DNA of 64,000 nt from Rhipicephalus microplus (lineage: Eukaryota > Arthropoda > Arachnida > Ixodida > Ixodidae). Positions within the stretch are counted from its first letter, which is position 1; each line of letters begins with the position of its first letter. The stretch is taken from assembly GCF_043290135.1 (NCBI RefSeq), contig NC_134700.1, forward strand, positions 80,721,000 through 80,784,999, read 5' to 3'. The notes under the pieces are model-generated. The model had not been told where the DNA came from. It did not search any database and was given only the letters and a program-made list of their open reading frames with translations. Position numbers and translations under genes: made by a program. This document shows, one piece after another, positions 1 through 12,405 of this stretch.

Positions 1-849
1 TCATATCGTATAATATTGTTACGGACCACCCAGTAACAATATCATACCACATATGCTGGCCTATAGATCAAAGTGGGTTCGCACGCTGTTCGCGACCAGC
101 GAGCATCAGCAACAGTCGCGATCTAGGGCCCTCTATCATCATCAAAGATCAATCGAGTAGTCAGGACAGAGGTTCTAAGAGGTTCACGTACGCAAACATA
201 CAACGGAGCGAGCTAGTTCGATCACAATCGTCTTCGCTAAGTGCACAGATAGCAGGCACGGCTCTACAAACGACTACTACGAAAAAAAGAAAAATTAACA
301 GCAAAGTTGTCTCCATGCGTGCGTACGAACGTGTAGTATGTAACTTTTGAGGCATGTGCACGACGCAGCCAGCAGACAACAGTTCGCCGCATTGTCCACA
401 GGAGGAAGCTTCACGGGAAACATAACAAAAGTGATGAACATTAGCTTCAAACACTCGCCACCATTCCTAATCGCCTCATCTCGCAAGCGGAACAGGCTTC
501 AGAAGATAACGCCATGCGTAATGACAAGCACCCACATTGCGATCCATCGAGTCCTCGCAAAGATGGCACTAAGCGCGCATCGTACCTTTTCGGCGTCTGC
601 TAGCCTGAAACCTGCCCAAAATCTCCCAGAAAGCTTCCACAACTTAATTATCCTGGAAGTGTCTGGCGACCCTCTGGCTTCCCGCGGGTCGCCAGAACCG
701 TTCAACCCGATAAAAACGAACCCCAACTGGAAGTATGCCACGAGGGGGACGGAGCAACTCGAGAAGATTGAGCGCGCTCTGGCTGGCTCTGGCAGCCCAC
801 GGGTAGCCAGAAGTGGAAAATCGAAGAGTCCCAGTAGCGCAACTTCCTA
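1..849. other. No recognisable gene
   Basis: I see no conserved domain here. The plus-strand frame at 347-850 and its antisense frames have no motif and look like chance ORFs. The part nearest 850 may be decayed 3' sequence of the neighbouring Penelope-like element, because the reading frame of that element can be followed weakly past its endonuclease domain. Confidence 0.4.
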
Positions 850-1855
850 GTCCAATAAGGCCAAAGAAGGATTGCTAACGCACATGAGAGCCCTCGCGTT
901 AATGGGGTAGGCCTAGACAAGTTCTCGTGTCGTGCGATCGAAGTGTCCAAACAAAATTTTAGTGTCAGAGAATAGCGCTTCACACTGGCACTCAGCGCAG
1001 TGCATGGCCAGGTGTGTTAGGGGTCTTCCCTGCAAGGAAGACCGATGCACCCTAAGAAGAATGGTTAAACATCGGCCGGTCTGGCCCACGTAGGCACAAC
1101 CACACGACAGAGGGATGCAACAGAGAACGTTGGCCCTACACGACACGAATCTAACCTTGTGGTTAATAATAGAACCGCGCATCCCGACCTTATCAAACTT
1201 GTCGCTGACCATAGAACATAGTCTAGCTAGCTTGTTTTTAGCAGAAAAAACGACTTTCAAGCCAAACCGCGGTTTTCTTAAGCCAATGTGAGAGCGCGTG
1301 CACATATGGCGTCACAGTTATTTTATCATTACGAGCCATGTTTTGACTGCGTGCATCGATACCTTTTATCTGTTTGACAAGGCACAGGCAGGTGGTACGT
1401 ATCACAGAGACAGTGAAGGCTACGTTTTTTAGACGATCCACCTGCTCTTGAAAGCTGCGCAGAGCGAAATGCGTGCAAAATCTGTACACAGCGAAGTTAA
1501 AACACGATGAAGCAATGTCATTTTTCACCAGCTTAGAGTTGAAGGGACGGTAGCTCAAGAGGGGTTTAGTGAACCAGAGTGCGTACATCCAGCAGATGCG
1601 CTGTGACGAAAAATGCAAGGATAAATCGAGAAATCGTAAGGTATTGTCCACCGTAATTTCACAGGTAAAGTTCAGACCTCTGCCTCGGTGGGTAAAAGCT
1701 TGCAACACCTCATCTACAAATGACTCGATTTCAACACTTCTCGTCAAAACCAAAAAATCGTCGACATACCAAAAAAATTCTAATGGTTATATCCTGCAAA
1801 TCTGCTTCCAAGTCCCTGTCAACCTTGCTCAAAAATGAGCTTCCAGTTGTGAGTC
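850..1855 (-). mobile_element. Penelope-like retroelement, 5'-truncated (RT end plus GIY-YIG endonuclease)
   Basis: Reading right to left, the minus strand shows the end of a reverse transcriptase palm with the catalytic box YVDD at about 1758-1769 (context WYVDDFLVLTRS). Next come the Penelope-type sequence LRFLDLSLHF, the CWMYA...KPLLSYRPFNSKLVK segment, and a GIY-YIG endonuclease module with CGCAYVGQTGRC at about 1070-1110 followed by HCAECQC. RT plus C-terminal GIY-YIG is the diagnostic architecture of Penelope-like elements. The N-terminal half of the RT is missing. The frame changes just upstream of YVDD at an A-rich run (1773-1779), and again around 1240-1300 and 915, so the copy is dead. 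The left limit is uncertain. Confidence 0.85.
913..1772 (-). pseudogene. Penelope-type RT/GIY-YIG polyprotein remnant
   Basis: This is the coding remnant of the Penelope-like element, held in at least two frames that overlap near 1238-1305. The intact enzyme would prime reverse transcription at a nick made by its own GIY-YIG nuclease. Visible parts are YVDD (RT active site), the FLDLSLHF and SKLVKNDIA blocks of the thumb region, then YVGQTGRC of the nuclease and a Cys/His-rich stretch (MHCAECQC). The downstream RTTRELV motif is typical of the C-terminus of the family. Stops and frameshifts rule out a functional product. Confidence 0.8.
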
Positions 1856-3538
1856 AGTGCTATTAGTGTACCCTTTCTTGTCCGTGTCTTTTCACGCTAC
1901 TTTTACGTTGTTATGAATCAGTACCAACTCGCTCGCCTCTCCGTTTTGCTTGACTGATCAGTTGGGTTCACAGCTCCCTACCTGCCACTGAAATCATCTA
2001 ACTATTGTCACAAGTATTGCAAATACATCCTATTTGTTTGCACTGCCTTTCTTTTGCATACCCACGCGACCCTAGTTTCGCTAGCTGCATGCTCTTCCCT
2101 AGTGGATCCCTTACATGCACTTTACTTCTGTTTCAATAACCATATTGTAAGAAAAAAAAACGGCAATAATATAAAATCATTAACAAAAAAAGCACGGCAT
2201 CAGACATAATGTAGCATAGAGCTCAAGGGACAGGGAGAAGACTACATACAGACTAGTGTGTTGACTTATTTGTTCTTGGTATCCCCACTATCAGTTCATT
2301 AAGATGAAAAGAGTGTATGCCCTGGTGAAGCGCACGAAAGCATCCTTCTTGCTATAAAACACCGTGACACACGAAAATGTCACTCACATTTTATGCGTGC
2401 CACCTCCTTGGAACCTGGAAAAGCAAGCAAAAATAAGAAGAAAAGGTCAGTGTGCTTGATGTCTTCAATATGAGACAATTAAGATGAAACGAAAGCCTCG
2501 TTTATGCGAACTAAGAAGTGATATTGCTATTCAAGCTTGCTGGAGATCTGTAGGAGCAGAGAATGTGGTGTGTAGCTAGCATCAGATGTGTCGATTCCCT
2601 CCTTTGTCTGGCCTCACCCGCAATAATCCATCAATGCTATTCCACCTGTGATAACCAATAATAAGAACTAATAATCCATTTATGCAAATTAATGAGGTGT
2701 GCACTGCGGAAATAAGGGGTCATTTGAGATTGTCCTTTTTGTGCACTGATCGTGATGAGTATGTTCCAACTAGCCCAATTAGCTACCATACTGATTCAAC
2801 CTGCCACGTTTAAACAATGGGTGTTATCCAATACTCACCGTAGACATCTAAATAGACAGCTAAGTGGACAGCAGCCATCATAAGTCCCCTTCCTATTCTC
2901 ACCAGCCAGCAAAATAGAAAGCTTCGCAAAGACAGCATTGGAGGCAAATACGATGCAGGCTGCTTTGCTGTCGAAACAAGATAACGGTTCAGCAAAATGC
3001 TCGCATCTCGCCAAAGTGGTCGTCCGCCTAACTCTGCGTACATTTGAACATGAAATAAGCTGTAGAAGTAACAGTTATTTTTGTTTTTCTAGCTCCCTCT
3101 TCTTGACGCGAGTTGGCGACTCATTGCGTAGACGTCCTATAAACGGGTTCCGTTTCTCAGACAGCATGGGCTCGATGCTGTCTTTCTATACTGTCAACAT
3201 AAACTGTCCATGATGCTGTATAGAATCGGAACACAGCCAATGTTGACTTTGGCACCTGCGCCAGTATTACCATTATGTGCTGCAGTCGGGTCATTGCTAG
3301 AGATCGTAGCGAGCTACCATGTATAGGATGGAGGTCCAGTATTCGTCCTGAGCTCTCCCTTTCTTCATGGTGCCAAGTTTAATGACTGCCGTCAGAGGGC
3401 TTAACTGCAGAAGATTGATGTTTGTTATATCTGCACAGAATATGTGGCCTCAATAAGTACTACTTCTGATGTCTGTGCATGTCTCGTACAGCCTCAACTC
3501 TGTCTCAAATTCTGTACTTTTTAAACATGATTTCTAAC
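1856..3538. other. Intergenic, nothing recognised
   Basis: This is AT-rich unique-looking sequence with short poly-A tracts (for example 2150-2160). The short ORFs at 2810-3213 overlap antisense to each other and carry no motif. No exon, RNA gene or transposon terminus could be supported. Confidence 0.4.
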
Positions 3539-3739
3539 TACCGTATTTACTCGCATAATAGGCGCACTTTTTTTTTTCAGAAAATCCGGCTCGAAGTTAG
3601 GGGTGCACCAGTTGCGCGGGGTAAAATTTTCCAATTTTTTTTTTTTTTCGACTTGGTTCTCGCACTATAAATCTGCATGTTTGTCAAGTAAGAGGTGACT
3701 TTATCATTTACCAATTATTTCAGCATGAAACAAACATAT

Positions 3740-5082
3740 CTACGTACCTTTTAATGAACAAGCAAGAACCGTCAACTGCACACACACACAAAATTTATTT
3801 ACACAAAAGTTGTAGGTGTTCCTCCTTTTCCCTATTTCAAAGTCCGAGTCGGAGAGCACACATTCATTCTCACCAAGCGGGGATTCGTTTTCAGTGTCCA
3901 AATCATCCACACTCCATATGTCATCCTCACTCGCAACCAGTGCATTTGAGATACCCGTCTTCTTAAAGGTTCTTCTGACGACTTCGTCGGAGATCACCTG
4001 CCACGTTTCCACGATCCAAGCACACAGCATTTCCACAGGCAGCCTGTTATTCTTACCACCTGGAGTCAGCTGATGTCCTCCAGCCATCCAGGCGAAATTA
4101 CAGCCTTCGAACATTGCCCTTAAAAGGCTTATTCAAGGACAAGTCAAAAGGCTGAAGTATTGATGTGAAGCTGCCCGGAATCACTGCCAGATCTGTGCAT
4201 AGCTCCTTTAGCTCATCTCGTACGCGGTCTACTAGGTGCCTACGAAAACTGTCCAGGACAAGCATGGACGGGAACAATAGACCACCCGGCTGCCGACCCC
4301 AAACTGCTTTCACCCAATCCACCATAAGTGTTGCACTCATCAGTTTTTTTCCTGTATACTGAGTTAGATGCCTCGAGGAAAATTTGCCTTTGGGAGTGTC
4401 TTATGCTTAAAAATAACGTAAATGCTGGTGTTGACAGCAGATGGGCTTGCGCCCATCTGCTGTCACCACCAGCATTATGGTGCATCATTGTTTATCAGCG
4501 CCAGACGTTTTGCCGATGACGCTCCATGCACCTTTCTCCTCCACTTTCATGTTCCGCGGCATATCAAAGCAAAGGGTGTCCAATCAGCATTGCCAATCTG
4601 AGACAACATGAAGTATTTCTGCTGTCAGAGCTTTATAACGAAACAGTGGAAGTCCACCACTTTAGCCTCATATGCTGTGGGCAAGCGCTGGCTTTCCCGG
4701 TGCGAGGCCATGGCGCCGCATGAAACAAGTTGTCCATCCGGAGCTGGCTTTGAACTCTTTTGCTTCGATTCATTGCGCTTGGGCTATTCTGCGTGCCTCA
4801 GTCTGCACAACATCCTATGACACAGCAAAACCGTCTTGTCGTAGCTTCCGCATATGCCGGACCAGTTGCTCTTAGACGTTTGGATCCCTGCCGGTCTTGG
4901 TACTGCAGAAAGCCGGTCGTGTCTTCTTTGTCGCCTTAAGTTTTCTTTTCTTGATCTCTCCAGTACTAAATACTGGTTTTTCCAACACCGAAATGCCTGC
5001 TTGGCGCCCGATTGCCGTGCTCCAGCTCGAACTGCACTGCCTTCCGTTTATATCCAGCCGTGTAGCGTGCGTACTTCCCCAT
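3740..5082 (-). pseudogene. pogo-like transposase, frameshifted
   Basis: The start is the minus-strand ATG at 5080-5082, opening MGKYARYTAGYKRKAVQF, the N-terminal DNA-binding helix-turn-helix typical of this family (context EHGNRAPSRHFGV). The catalytic region is recognisable at 4100-4340: MLVLDSFRRHL carries the second acidic residue and DLAVIPGSFTSILQPFDL the LQP-D block, followed by NKPFK. The C-terminus at 3740-4114 has WIVETWQVISDEVVRRTFKK...GISNAL and a run of acidic residues, as usual for these proteins. Frames change several times, and a 56-bp palindrome at 4421 sits inside the coding region. The transposase is not functional. Confidence 0.8.
4421..4476. repeat. Near-perfect hairpin, 26-bp arms
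   Basis: Arms 4421-4446 and 4451-4476 are inverted copies with one mismatch and a 4-nt spacer (TTGC). The outer sequence is AATGCTGGTG and the inner core is GACAGCAGATGGGC. It lies inside the degraded pogo-like transposase, where no conserved structure is expected. It could be a tiny foldback insertion or a local duplication-inversion. Confidence 0.9.
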
Positions 5083-5940
5083 GGTGGAACGAAAGTTGAA
5101 TACACGACCACAACATACGCACACCGCTTGCAAAATGGCATTTCTTTCTTTTTCTCTGATGGTGGTGATGGCCATCGAGCCCCCGGCATTGTACACGTGA
5201 CCTCCAAGGAGCCCGGTGATTTTGGGGGTATCAGTAATTGATGGAACAGCCTTACGTTCTTTTTTTTTCCTGCTCATGGACTGTTTTTTTTTTAGTTTTA
5301 TTTTGACAAACAGATTGATTAGGTCATTGCACTTCAAGTTTTTTTTATTTGCTCGTCGATTTGCCTTGTTTCTTTCTTCAGGGTACGGGGACCGTGTTCC
5401 AACTGTACCGCTGGAGGGTAGAATTGTTTCTAATCACGGCCAAGTTCAGGGCGCACCTATATTATGTGAGTACGCCGATTATGCGAGTGCAAGTCTGTCA
5501 TAAACTTATGAGGCAGCGCCCTGGGGACACACTGCGTGCAAGAAAGGTGCTCTTATTTTATCCCAAAATAGCTACTACAGCTCCAACCAAACACATGTTT
5601 CATGCTACCGTTAACTTACATTTTGGGCATAGATGTATCGTATATCACTTGTGTCATTTGAAGCGTCATATTAGGCCGGTAACTGGGCAGACACCTCCAG
5701 CATCCCCTAAAGGGCCCTCATCAACAAAATCCGAAACCTCGAGATGTTTGTGTTGTTTGTTTGTCCTGTATATGTAGGCTCTTTAGGCCAATCATTAGTT
5801 GGAAGTGTTGTCCATGTGGGATTTTAATTTGGTTTTAAAGTGAGAGTGCTCATTCGAGTTGGCAGCACCTCTCGACATCGCCTGCAGTATGACACGGATG
5901 AAAGCCCTGAGTGACATTCATTAAGAAATGTGAGTATAGC

Positions 5941-6793
5941 ACAGACCACTTATAATGTAACCGCTTATAGTGCAAGACTGGCTACAATGCGGTCTTTTTC
6001 CACTCCCATAAAACACTTTACCCTCCCATAGAACTCCACATGAATGCATCGTTGTTGATCTCCTGGCTGCTAACACAAAGTTCGTACCATGCATGCTGTT
6101 CTTGGTTCAGTGCTTGAGCATGATTTTTCTGATGCCCGATCTTGTCCTGGACAAACTTACCACAACAACATGCTGAATGGCAGGCTAGTCCTAATCAGCG
6201 TCGGTTGCATTTTGGTAACGGGGACGTGCAATCTAAGTTGCCGTTTAGTATGGAATTAATGAAACTCTTTGCAGTGGCTGCACTTGAAGGCAAGGAGTAC
6301 ATATGGTTAATAAAAATGAGGGTGGCACGCATGTGCAGCACTCAAATAGTGGCTCGTGATTTGATTGCGATGTGTTGAAATCATGTGCACAGCCGTGAAA
6401 TAGAACAATTGGCGTATTTCAATGCGTAAAATTTAGGACGTGATTCAACATAGTTTCTGTGTAACGCACGTAATGAAGGCGATCTGAGAAGCAGTCGGTA
6501 AATTTCTGCGATGATGCTTTCTCTTTTTTTAAACACCACCGCTCGTGTTTCGCATTCATTTGATTGGGAATGTGGGACTGTGGACGTTAAATTATTTTAA
6601 CATCTGAAAATTTACATGATTGTAAGCACCACACATCACATGCTTAGATTTTTTTGGCACACGAGGCTGCATGATCAACACAATTTGCACAACTGTGGCC
6701 CTTAAAAAAGGTTGTTTTGGTTATAGTGCGGTACCGCTTATGGCGTGAATATTCGTAACTCCCAGGACTTGCTTTATAAAAAGTCTATACTGC
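5941..6793. mobile_element. MITE-like element with CAGTATAGACC-type ends
   Basis: The left end at about 5941 reads CAGACCACTTATAATGTAAC and runs on to ACCGCTTATAGTGC and ACAATGCGGTCTTTTT. The right end at 6700-6793 is the inverted form of the left end seen at 13409-13500: TTGTTTTGGTTATAGTGCGG is shared almost base for base, and both finish in AGT(G/C)TATACTG-like sequence. No transposase was recognised inside; the plus ORF at 6142-6378 has no motif. The boundaries are approximate and no clear target duplication was found. Confidence 0.55.
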
Positions 6794-7995
6794 TTTGCAG
6801 GCGTCACTGATGATCTTTAGGACGCACACAATGCCCCGACTATGACTGGCACCTAACGAGAGCTCTAGCTCCTTGCCCCTGTCGCTCTGTTGTTGGGCTG
6901 CTCTCAAGGTAGTTTCAGCTGGTTACACCATGAGTAAATATTTTTTCCTGAGGGGGACATGCTTAATTGACTCACACTATTTCATTCGACAACACATGCG
7001 GATCTCCCAATTCGAAAACTACATATGCAGTGTCACCGAAGCTTGGGCGCACGTGGCCTCGAGCGCACTGTGGGTGCTTGCTTCTTGCAATTCTAAGTGG
7101 CTGTTTCAAAGTACAGCCGAACCCCACTACAACGAAACTGACTGGGCACGAAAAAAATTTTGTTGAACCAAAAATTTCTTTGCAGTGAAATCAAAGAAGT
7201 ATAGCTGATCTGAGCTAGCAAAACAAAGGAACGTTTATCTGAAAATTCAAAAAATGTCCGCTGCTGCTTATTTTTTCCCAGCAGCGTCACGACGTGATTC
7301 TCACCCATGCACAGCGAGGCTATGGAGAACAGCACACTGAAACGATGCCTAAAACCGCCTTCGTGAATGAACCGAATCGTAGCATTGACAGATTAACACA
7401 AGCAGCTGTCCCCCGTCAAAAGTATCCGACAACGCCGAGATGAAGACAGGGTATCGTGGAGCGGCGACTTTTGCATTATTTTATGCCATTCTTATCATCC
7501 ATCACTCGCGGCTAGCTTATTTTGTTGACAATTCGGACAAACAGCCGCTCTGATTAGTTACCACACTGGCCAAGCGCGAACATAATGATAAGCATCGGAA
7601 TCAAAAAAGGCATCGTTCCGCGGTTGCACCCAGCAGCTGCATGAAGAAAACCATGAACTGAGCGACTGAGCTTCAGCTTCGGATCATCTGCGGCTCTAAG
7701 TAAGCCAGTGGCAAAAGCAGGGCAGTCTCATTGCGATCGCTATCGAGCAATGGCAGCGCCCATGTTTGCTGAACAGTGGCGGTATAGCGGTGGTTTCTGG
7801 TGGTGCCAACGCGTGTTTTAGACTTCGTTGATGCATATTAAGGCTCTGAAAATGCATCAAAATGCTAAAGATTGGATTTACTGCATAGAAATAAGTATCT
7901 GAGCCTGCAATTGCATCGTAAAATTTCGTTGAAGCGGGACGCTTGAAGAAAAAGTGTTCGTTGTGGCGACAATATTTATGCATTGACTCCTATCA
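6794..7995. other. No gene; one orphan transposon end
   Basis: At 7114, after a TA, the sequence CAGCCGAACCCCACTACAAC followed by GAAACTGACTGGGCACG and a run of A resembles the terminus of a pogo/Tigger-type element. No inverted partner was found within the next several kb, so it is a fragment at best. The rest is unassigned. Confidence 0.35.
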
Positions 7996-8160
7996 GGTGT
8001 GGAAGCGGGCTTCAGTGTTTTGAAGCAGATTTGGGAGCAGGAATAATGTGATTTGGGAGCAGCTTTCGAACAGCAAAAAGGGAGTTTTGGAGCAGTTCTG
8101 GAGCAACAAAAGGTGTGTTTTGGAGCATCGAAATTTAGTTTTGGAGCAATTTCTCGGGCC
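7996..8160. repeat. Irregular TTGGGAGCAG / TTTTGGAGCA repeats
   Basis: The segment holds about seven degenerate copies of a GGAGCA core, spaced roughly 15-40 bp, with T-rich lead-ins. A related cluster (TTGGGAGCAGTTTTTGCAG...CTTGGGAGCAATT) occurs at 40044-40113. The spacing is too irregular for a simple minisatellite. It may be a piece of an unclassified dispersed repeat. Confidence 0.6.
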
Positions 8161-8963
8161 ACACATCACTTTTAATTATATTTTGTTTTTCTGGTAAACA
8201 CATAACATTTCAGTGGCTTTTACTAAGCATGCAATGATGATCAAGCGACCAGATTTACCCGAAATGCATATATATTAACATCAAAGCTGGAACTGCAACA
8301 ATTCAATAAAGAAACAAAAACATAAGTGGCATTCTGGAGAGCTACTAGACCTCAAAATAATGAAAAATACTAATGTAAAAGTGTTGTATTGTTCAAAATG
8401 TGATTAAAACACTACATCCAACAAGAACAGCAACTCAAGACTAGAGATGAAGTACCATATAATATAAGTTATCTTCGTACTAAACCCATAAAGCTCTACA
8501 AAAATAAATGTAAAAAACTCATGTTCCGATCATTGAAGTGCCACAGCCGACATGAGAACAACAAGAAAATTTAGGTGCGCTCGCCGCGCCATTGCTAGGC
8601 AATTAAGTGAATTTTTTTATTACCATAGAAATTATACGGACACTCGACGAGTTTTCGCCGTCGCCGCCGTGTTCTGCGTAAACTACAAGTTGGTACCATT
8701 CCCAGCGCATTGTACGTTCAACCCGCCCATAAAACAGGGCAAGCTGGGATGATGAGCGCTGCTCAAGCAGAGATTAAATGAGACAGCCGATCTCCCTTGC
8801 TTGGAGGGCGTCGGAGGTTGGCTCACTGCGTGTTAGAACTGCCGGCGAATGCTCAAGCAGGGAGGAGACACGCCACCCGTCTTGAACGAGTAAGTAAATA
8901 CCTACGCGGAGGAAAGGGGGGTTGCTCGAGCAGCAGCTGTGAGCTTTGATTCTAATCAAGGAC
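8161..8963. other. No recognisable gene
   Basis: AT-rich sequence to about 8560, then mixed composition. ORFs here are short and lack motifs. I see nothing to annotate. Confidence 0.4.
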
Positions 8964-9185
8964 ATGGTTGCGATAGGTGATTGATATGTGGGGTTTAACG
9001 TCCCAAAACCACCATATGATTATGAGAGACGCCGTAGTGGAGGGCTCCAAAAATTTTGACCACCTGGGGTTCTTTAACGTGCACCCAAATCTGAGTACAC
9101 GAGCCTACAACATTTCCGCCTCCATCGGAAATGGAGCCGCCGCAGCCGGGATTCGAACCCGCGACCTGCGAGATGGTTGCGATAG
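8964..9185 (-). mobile_element. Ruka SINE, 5'-truncated, with 13-bp target duplication
   Basis: The body at 8979-9172 is the reverse complement of the tick Ruka SINE. It starts with the tail (GATTGATATGTGGGGTTTAA), runs through the conserved CCAAAACCACCATATGATTA and CACCTGGGGTTC blocks, and ends in the tRNA-like B box region (GGGATTCGAACCCGCGACC). The A-box half of the head is missing. The insertion is flanked by an exact 13-bp direct repeat, ATGGTTGCGATAG, at 8964-8976 and 9173-9185. This is direct evidence of target-primed retrotransposition. Confidence 0.93.
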
Positions 9186-11119
9186 CTGGCTCGCGCAATA
9201 TCGGCAAGCATCAGCGCACAGCTCGTAAACCGTTCTACGTGGTGCGCTCTCAGCGGGAAGAGGTTATGCAATAAGAGCATTTCTCTCTGGAGCAGACGTA
9301 CTTATTCTTACACCAGCGTTTTGTAGTTAGCTGTCAGCCTTCGTATTGACACGGGGTCGTGAAGCCACACAGGCAGCAGTCGCTATTTTCATGAGTGAAC
9401 ATTTTATTTTTGGGCTAACCTATGCCCGGAAAACAAAACATCATTCTACAAGCAATACACGCTGTAGACTGACAGCACCGAACATAGAGCGTTGCTATAG
9501 ATAATCTGACACGCAATCAAGTGCTGTGATATCTATACATGTGGCATCGAAGATTCCGATGCTATCGCTAGCGGCCGCGTAAGTTTCAGATCAAACTGTA
9601 ATGTACGCGTTGTGTGCATAGCCTCATCGAAAGGTTCTAAGATTATCTAGAGAGTCCCCAGTCATTCGGGCACGGTTTGCGCAAGGCAGCGTTACACGCG
9701 TAATGGTGCAATAACAAAAATTAGGAAAGGAGCGCGTGCGGCATCACCATTACAACATAATAAATTGTTGCTATTGCAGTCATCGCCACACAGTTTGAAT
9801 AATTGAAAATGAGAAGCATGAATCAGACATGTGCGTTAACAGAAAAAAATGTTTCTCATTCGCACAGAACTGAGCAGAGAATGTTGTGTTGATATCCCAG
9901 TTCACTACAAATGCTTTATCTGACCTAATTGCAGGATTACTTGCAGATGAATTTCACACGAAAGACGTGTTTATCATGTACTTTGCCATGCACAGACGCA
10001 GTGCTGGTTTATTCCTCCCAAAATAATCCACAGGGCACAATTTCTAGAAGAATGGCACAACAAAAAGAAAGAAGAAAAGAAAGAAATTATAATGAGGAGA
10101 ATTCTTCAGTCTGGCTGAATGTGAGAACAAGGCTGCTGTGAAGATGAAGGAATGTGAAGCAGTTTCGTTCTACAAGTAGATATACGTAAGGAACAGCTCT
10201 GTTGGTTATTTAAACAGGAACCTAGTATACTGTCAGTTCTACAACATTGCAAGTAACAATGACTGCTCCTTTAATGGCGTTCCACATTTGAAATCGGAGC
10301 ATGCACTGTGACAAGCACCCACTGCAAAGAGCTATGAATTACTTCTGGCCAACCAGGCTCCTATAATGTGCAGAAAAACAAGTGTTTTTGAATACAGCCA
10401 GCATCGAAATGGGGCCATTGTGCCTAACTATTAGGCACTGGGATTCAGTAGCTGGTTTGCATCCATAACTTCAGAGAGAGTGAGACAGAAGATGTACAAA
10501 ATACACAAGACAGGAACCAAACCCACAACAAACTTCCTGCGTAACAGGACGCAGACTCCACTGAGGCACTTTTGCACGTAACTGCACATAATGCATAGCT
10601 GAGACTTCTATACAAAGTAGACCAGTGCAAAAATCCAAACACAGGTGTTAAATGCAACCCACCGTGAAACTTCAAGTGTAACATTGAGGGACAAGAGCGA
10701 ACTTTATTTTTTCAACAGGCTTATTTTGAGCCAAGGTTACCAATGGGGGTAAATGATAAAGCCTTACACTCCATTTTGCACTGCTTTTCTCATCAACCAA
10801 TCACAGCCAACTGATTCTGTCGATAACATGGGAGGGCCACAGATGTAGCTCGAAAACCCTGGAAAGGCATTTTTGAAGAGATTATCACTCCGATGTAAAA
10901 AAAAAAAAGAAAAAAAATCTTTGTTGCAATACGCACACAGCCTAAATTTACTGGTCGATCGAGCTAGGCTGCGTGGTTTGCTAAAACAAAAAAAGCCAAT
11001 GAAGCACACGCAATGTTTTTGTATGCGAAATGATAACTCTGCGATCTACAGAAGCCACTGTAGATTACAGAAATATACTTTAAGCTGTTCGTCGACTTGG
11101 AGCAGCCAGTCAACAACTG
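9186..11119. other. No recognisable gene
   Basis: Nothing with a conserved motif was found on either strand. The ORFs at 9929-10141 and 10445-10684 have no recognisable domain and biased composition. There is a poly-A tract at about 10897-10918. Confidence 0.4.
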
Positions 11120-12405
11120 AAACATGGACCATCCTGTTTCACTTGCCATTACTTTTTGTCATATTCATTAATTATCTCCCACATGACGTGTTCAGTACTA
11201 TAAGAATACTTGCTGACAACTGGCATAGTCTATCGCCCAGTAGAAAATACAGACGATCACCTGGTTCTTCAACATGACCTAGAACAAGTTAGTGAGTGGT
11301 GCTGTAAATGGCTAATGACACTGAACATGTCAAAATGCAAAGTAATGTCATTTACTCGGAAAGCTACACCTTCACTGTAATCATACCATATCAATAAAGA
11401 CATCTATTGCAATTGCTACACAATATCAATATTTAGGAATTACATTCACTTAAAATCAGACTACATCACCTCCATTTGAGCCACAGCTTCCCGATCTTCG
11501 GGATAGCTGCGTCAAAATCTAAGAAACGCTTCTCCAAATGCTCATAAACTAGCATATACTATACCTCACTCTTGTTCGCCCTAAACCTATGTATGCCTCC
11601 CTAATTTGTTGCCCTCACTAGTAATATCTGATCAACATATTGAAAAAAGTTCAGAACAGGGCAAGCCGCTTTATTCTAACAATTACAACTATCAACCTAG
11701 TGTCACTCATATCAAACTGAACCTTTTATTGCAATCTTTGAGTACTCGCCGTGGCATTGCCTTGCTGACACTGTTTCACAAATTAATTCACTCATCTCGA
11801 ACACTGACATGCTTGACACGACCCTACTCTACATCACACAGGCTTCATAATCATTTTAGCTTTTTGCGCATGTATGAATTAACACGTGCATTCTGCTGTC
11901 CGATGTTGGCACTCCCTGCCAGATAGCACCGCATGACACTAATACATTCCTTGACGTATTGACCAGTTACCTAACCAAAGAAGCACAAAGAAATCTTGCA
12001 TTATAGCTGAACACCCTTTGTGTCATTGTAATCTTTCTTTCTTGTTTTTTTTTTTCATCACTTTATAACACCTCAGTGTTGCTTTTATCATTTTTTTTTT
12101 TCATGTGTGAACCAATTCACAGTACGAAATCTGAAGATTGCTTGACTAGATTACTTTATAGATGATACCTCCTGTGATTATTTCACTGTTACATGTTTAA
12201 TTTTTGCTAGTGCTGTGATTTTTTTTTACCAGTACAGCCATAACTAATTTCTATTGCACTGTTCTTTGTCATTTGGTTCATGAACGCTGCTCACGCATTT
12301 GTATTTTGTGAACAACGATACTGAAATTGCACCTTTTGTACTGCCCCCCTTACACTATGCTTCAATAGAGGCCTACAAGGTATTTTTAAATAAATAAATA
12401 AATGG
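11120..12405 (+). mobile_element. Non-LTR retrotransposon (LINE) 3' fragment, Jockey/CR1-like
   Basis: From 11135 the plus strand reads, with frame changes, PLLFVIFIN(Y)LPHDV, then RIL/FAD-D at about 11205, then LVLQHDLEQVSEWC, MSKCKVMSFTRKA and YQYLGITF. These are the successive palm and thumb blocks of a LINE reverse transcriptase; the FADD box is degraded. The frame at 11606-11926 is the C-terminal tail (LIHSSRTLTCLTRPYSTSHR...). The copy ends at about 12405 in an (AAAT)n tail (TAAATAAATAAATAAAT). It is 5'-truncated and has frameshifts. Confidence 0.75.

Larger units (their letters stand above)
3541..5490 (-). mobile_element. pogo-like (Tc1/mariner superfamily) DNA transposon
   Basis: The left end starts CCGTATTTACTCGCATAAT after a TA (3539-3540) and continues with the GCGCAC...T-run...GGGGTGCACC...GCGCGGGG pattern. 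A degenerate inverted copy lies at about 5445-5490 (GGGCGCACCTATATTATG...ATTATGCGAGT). Between them the minus strand codes for a pogo-type transposase in broken frames. The same terminal design is seen in this window at 15359-16431 and 29471-30576, so this is a multicopy family. The right end is degraded and its exact position is uncertain. Confidence 0.75.

Noticed and set aside
347..850. 167-aa plus-strand ORF
   Set aside because: No domain is visible, and the antisense strand over its second half can be read weakly as decayed Penelope sequence.
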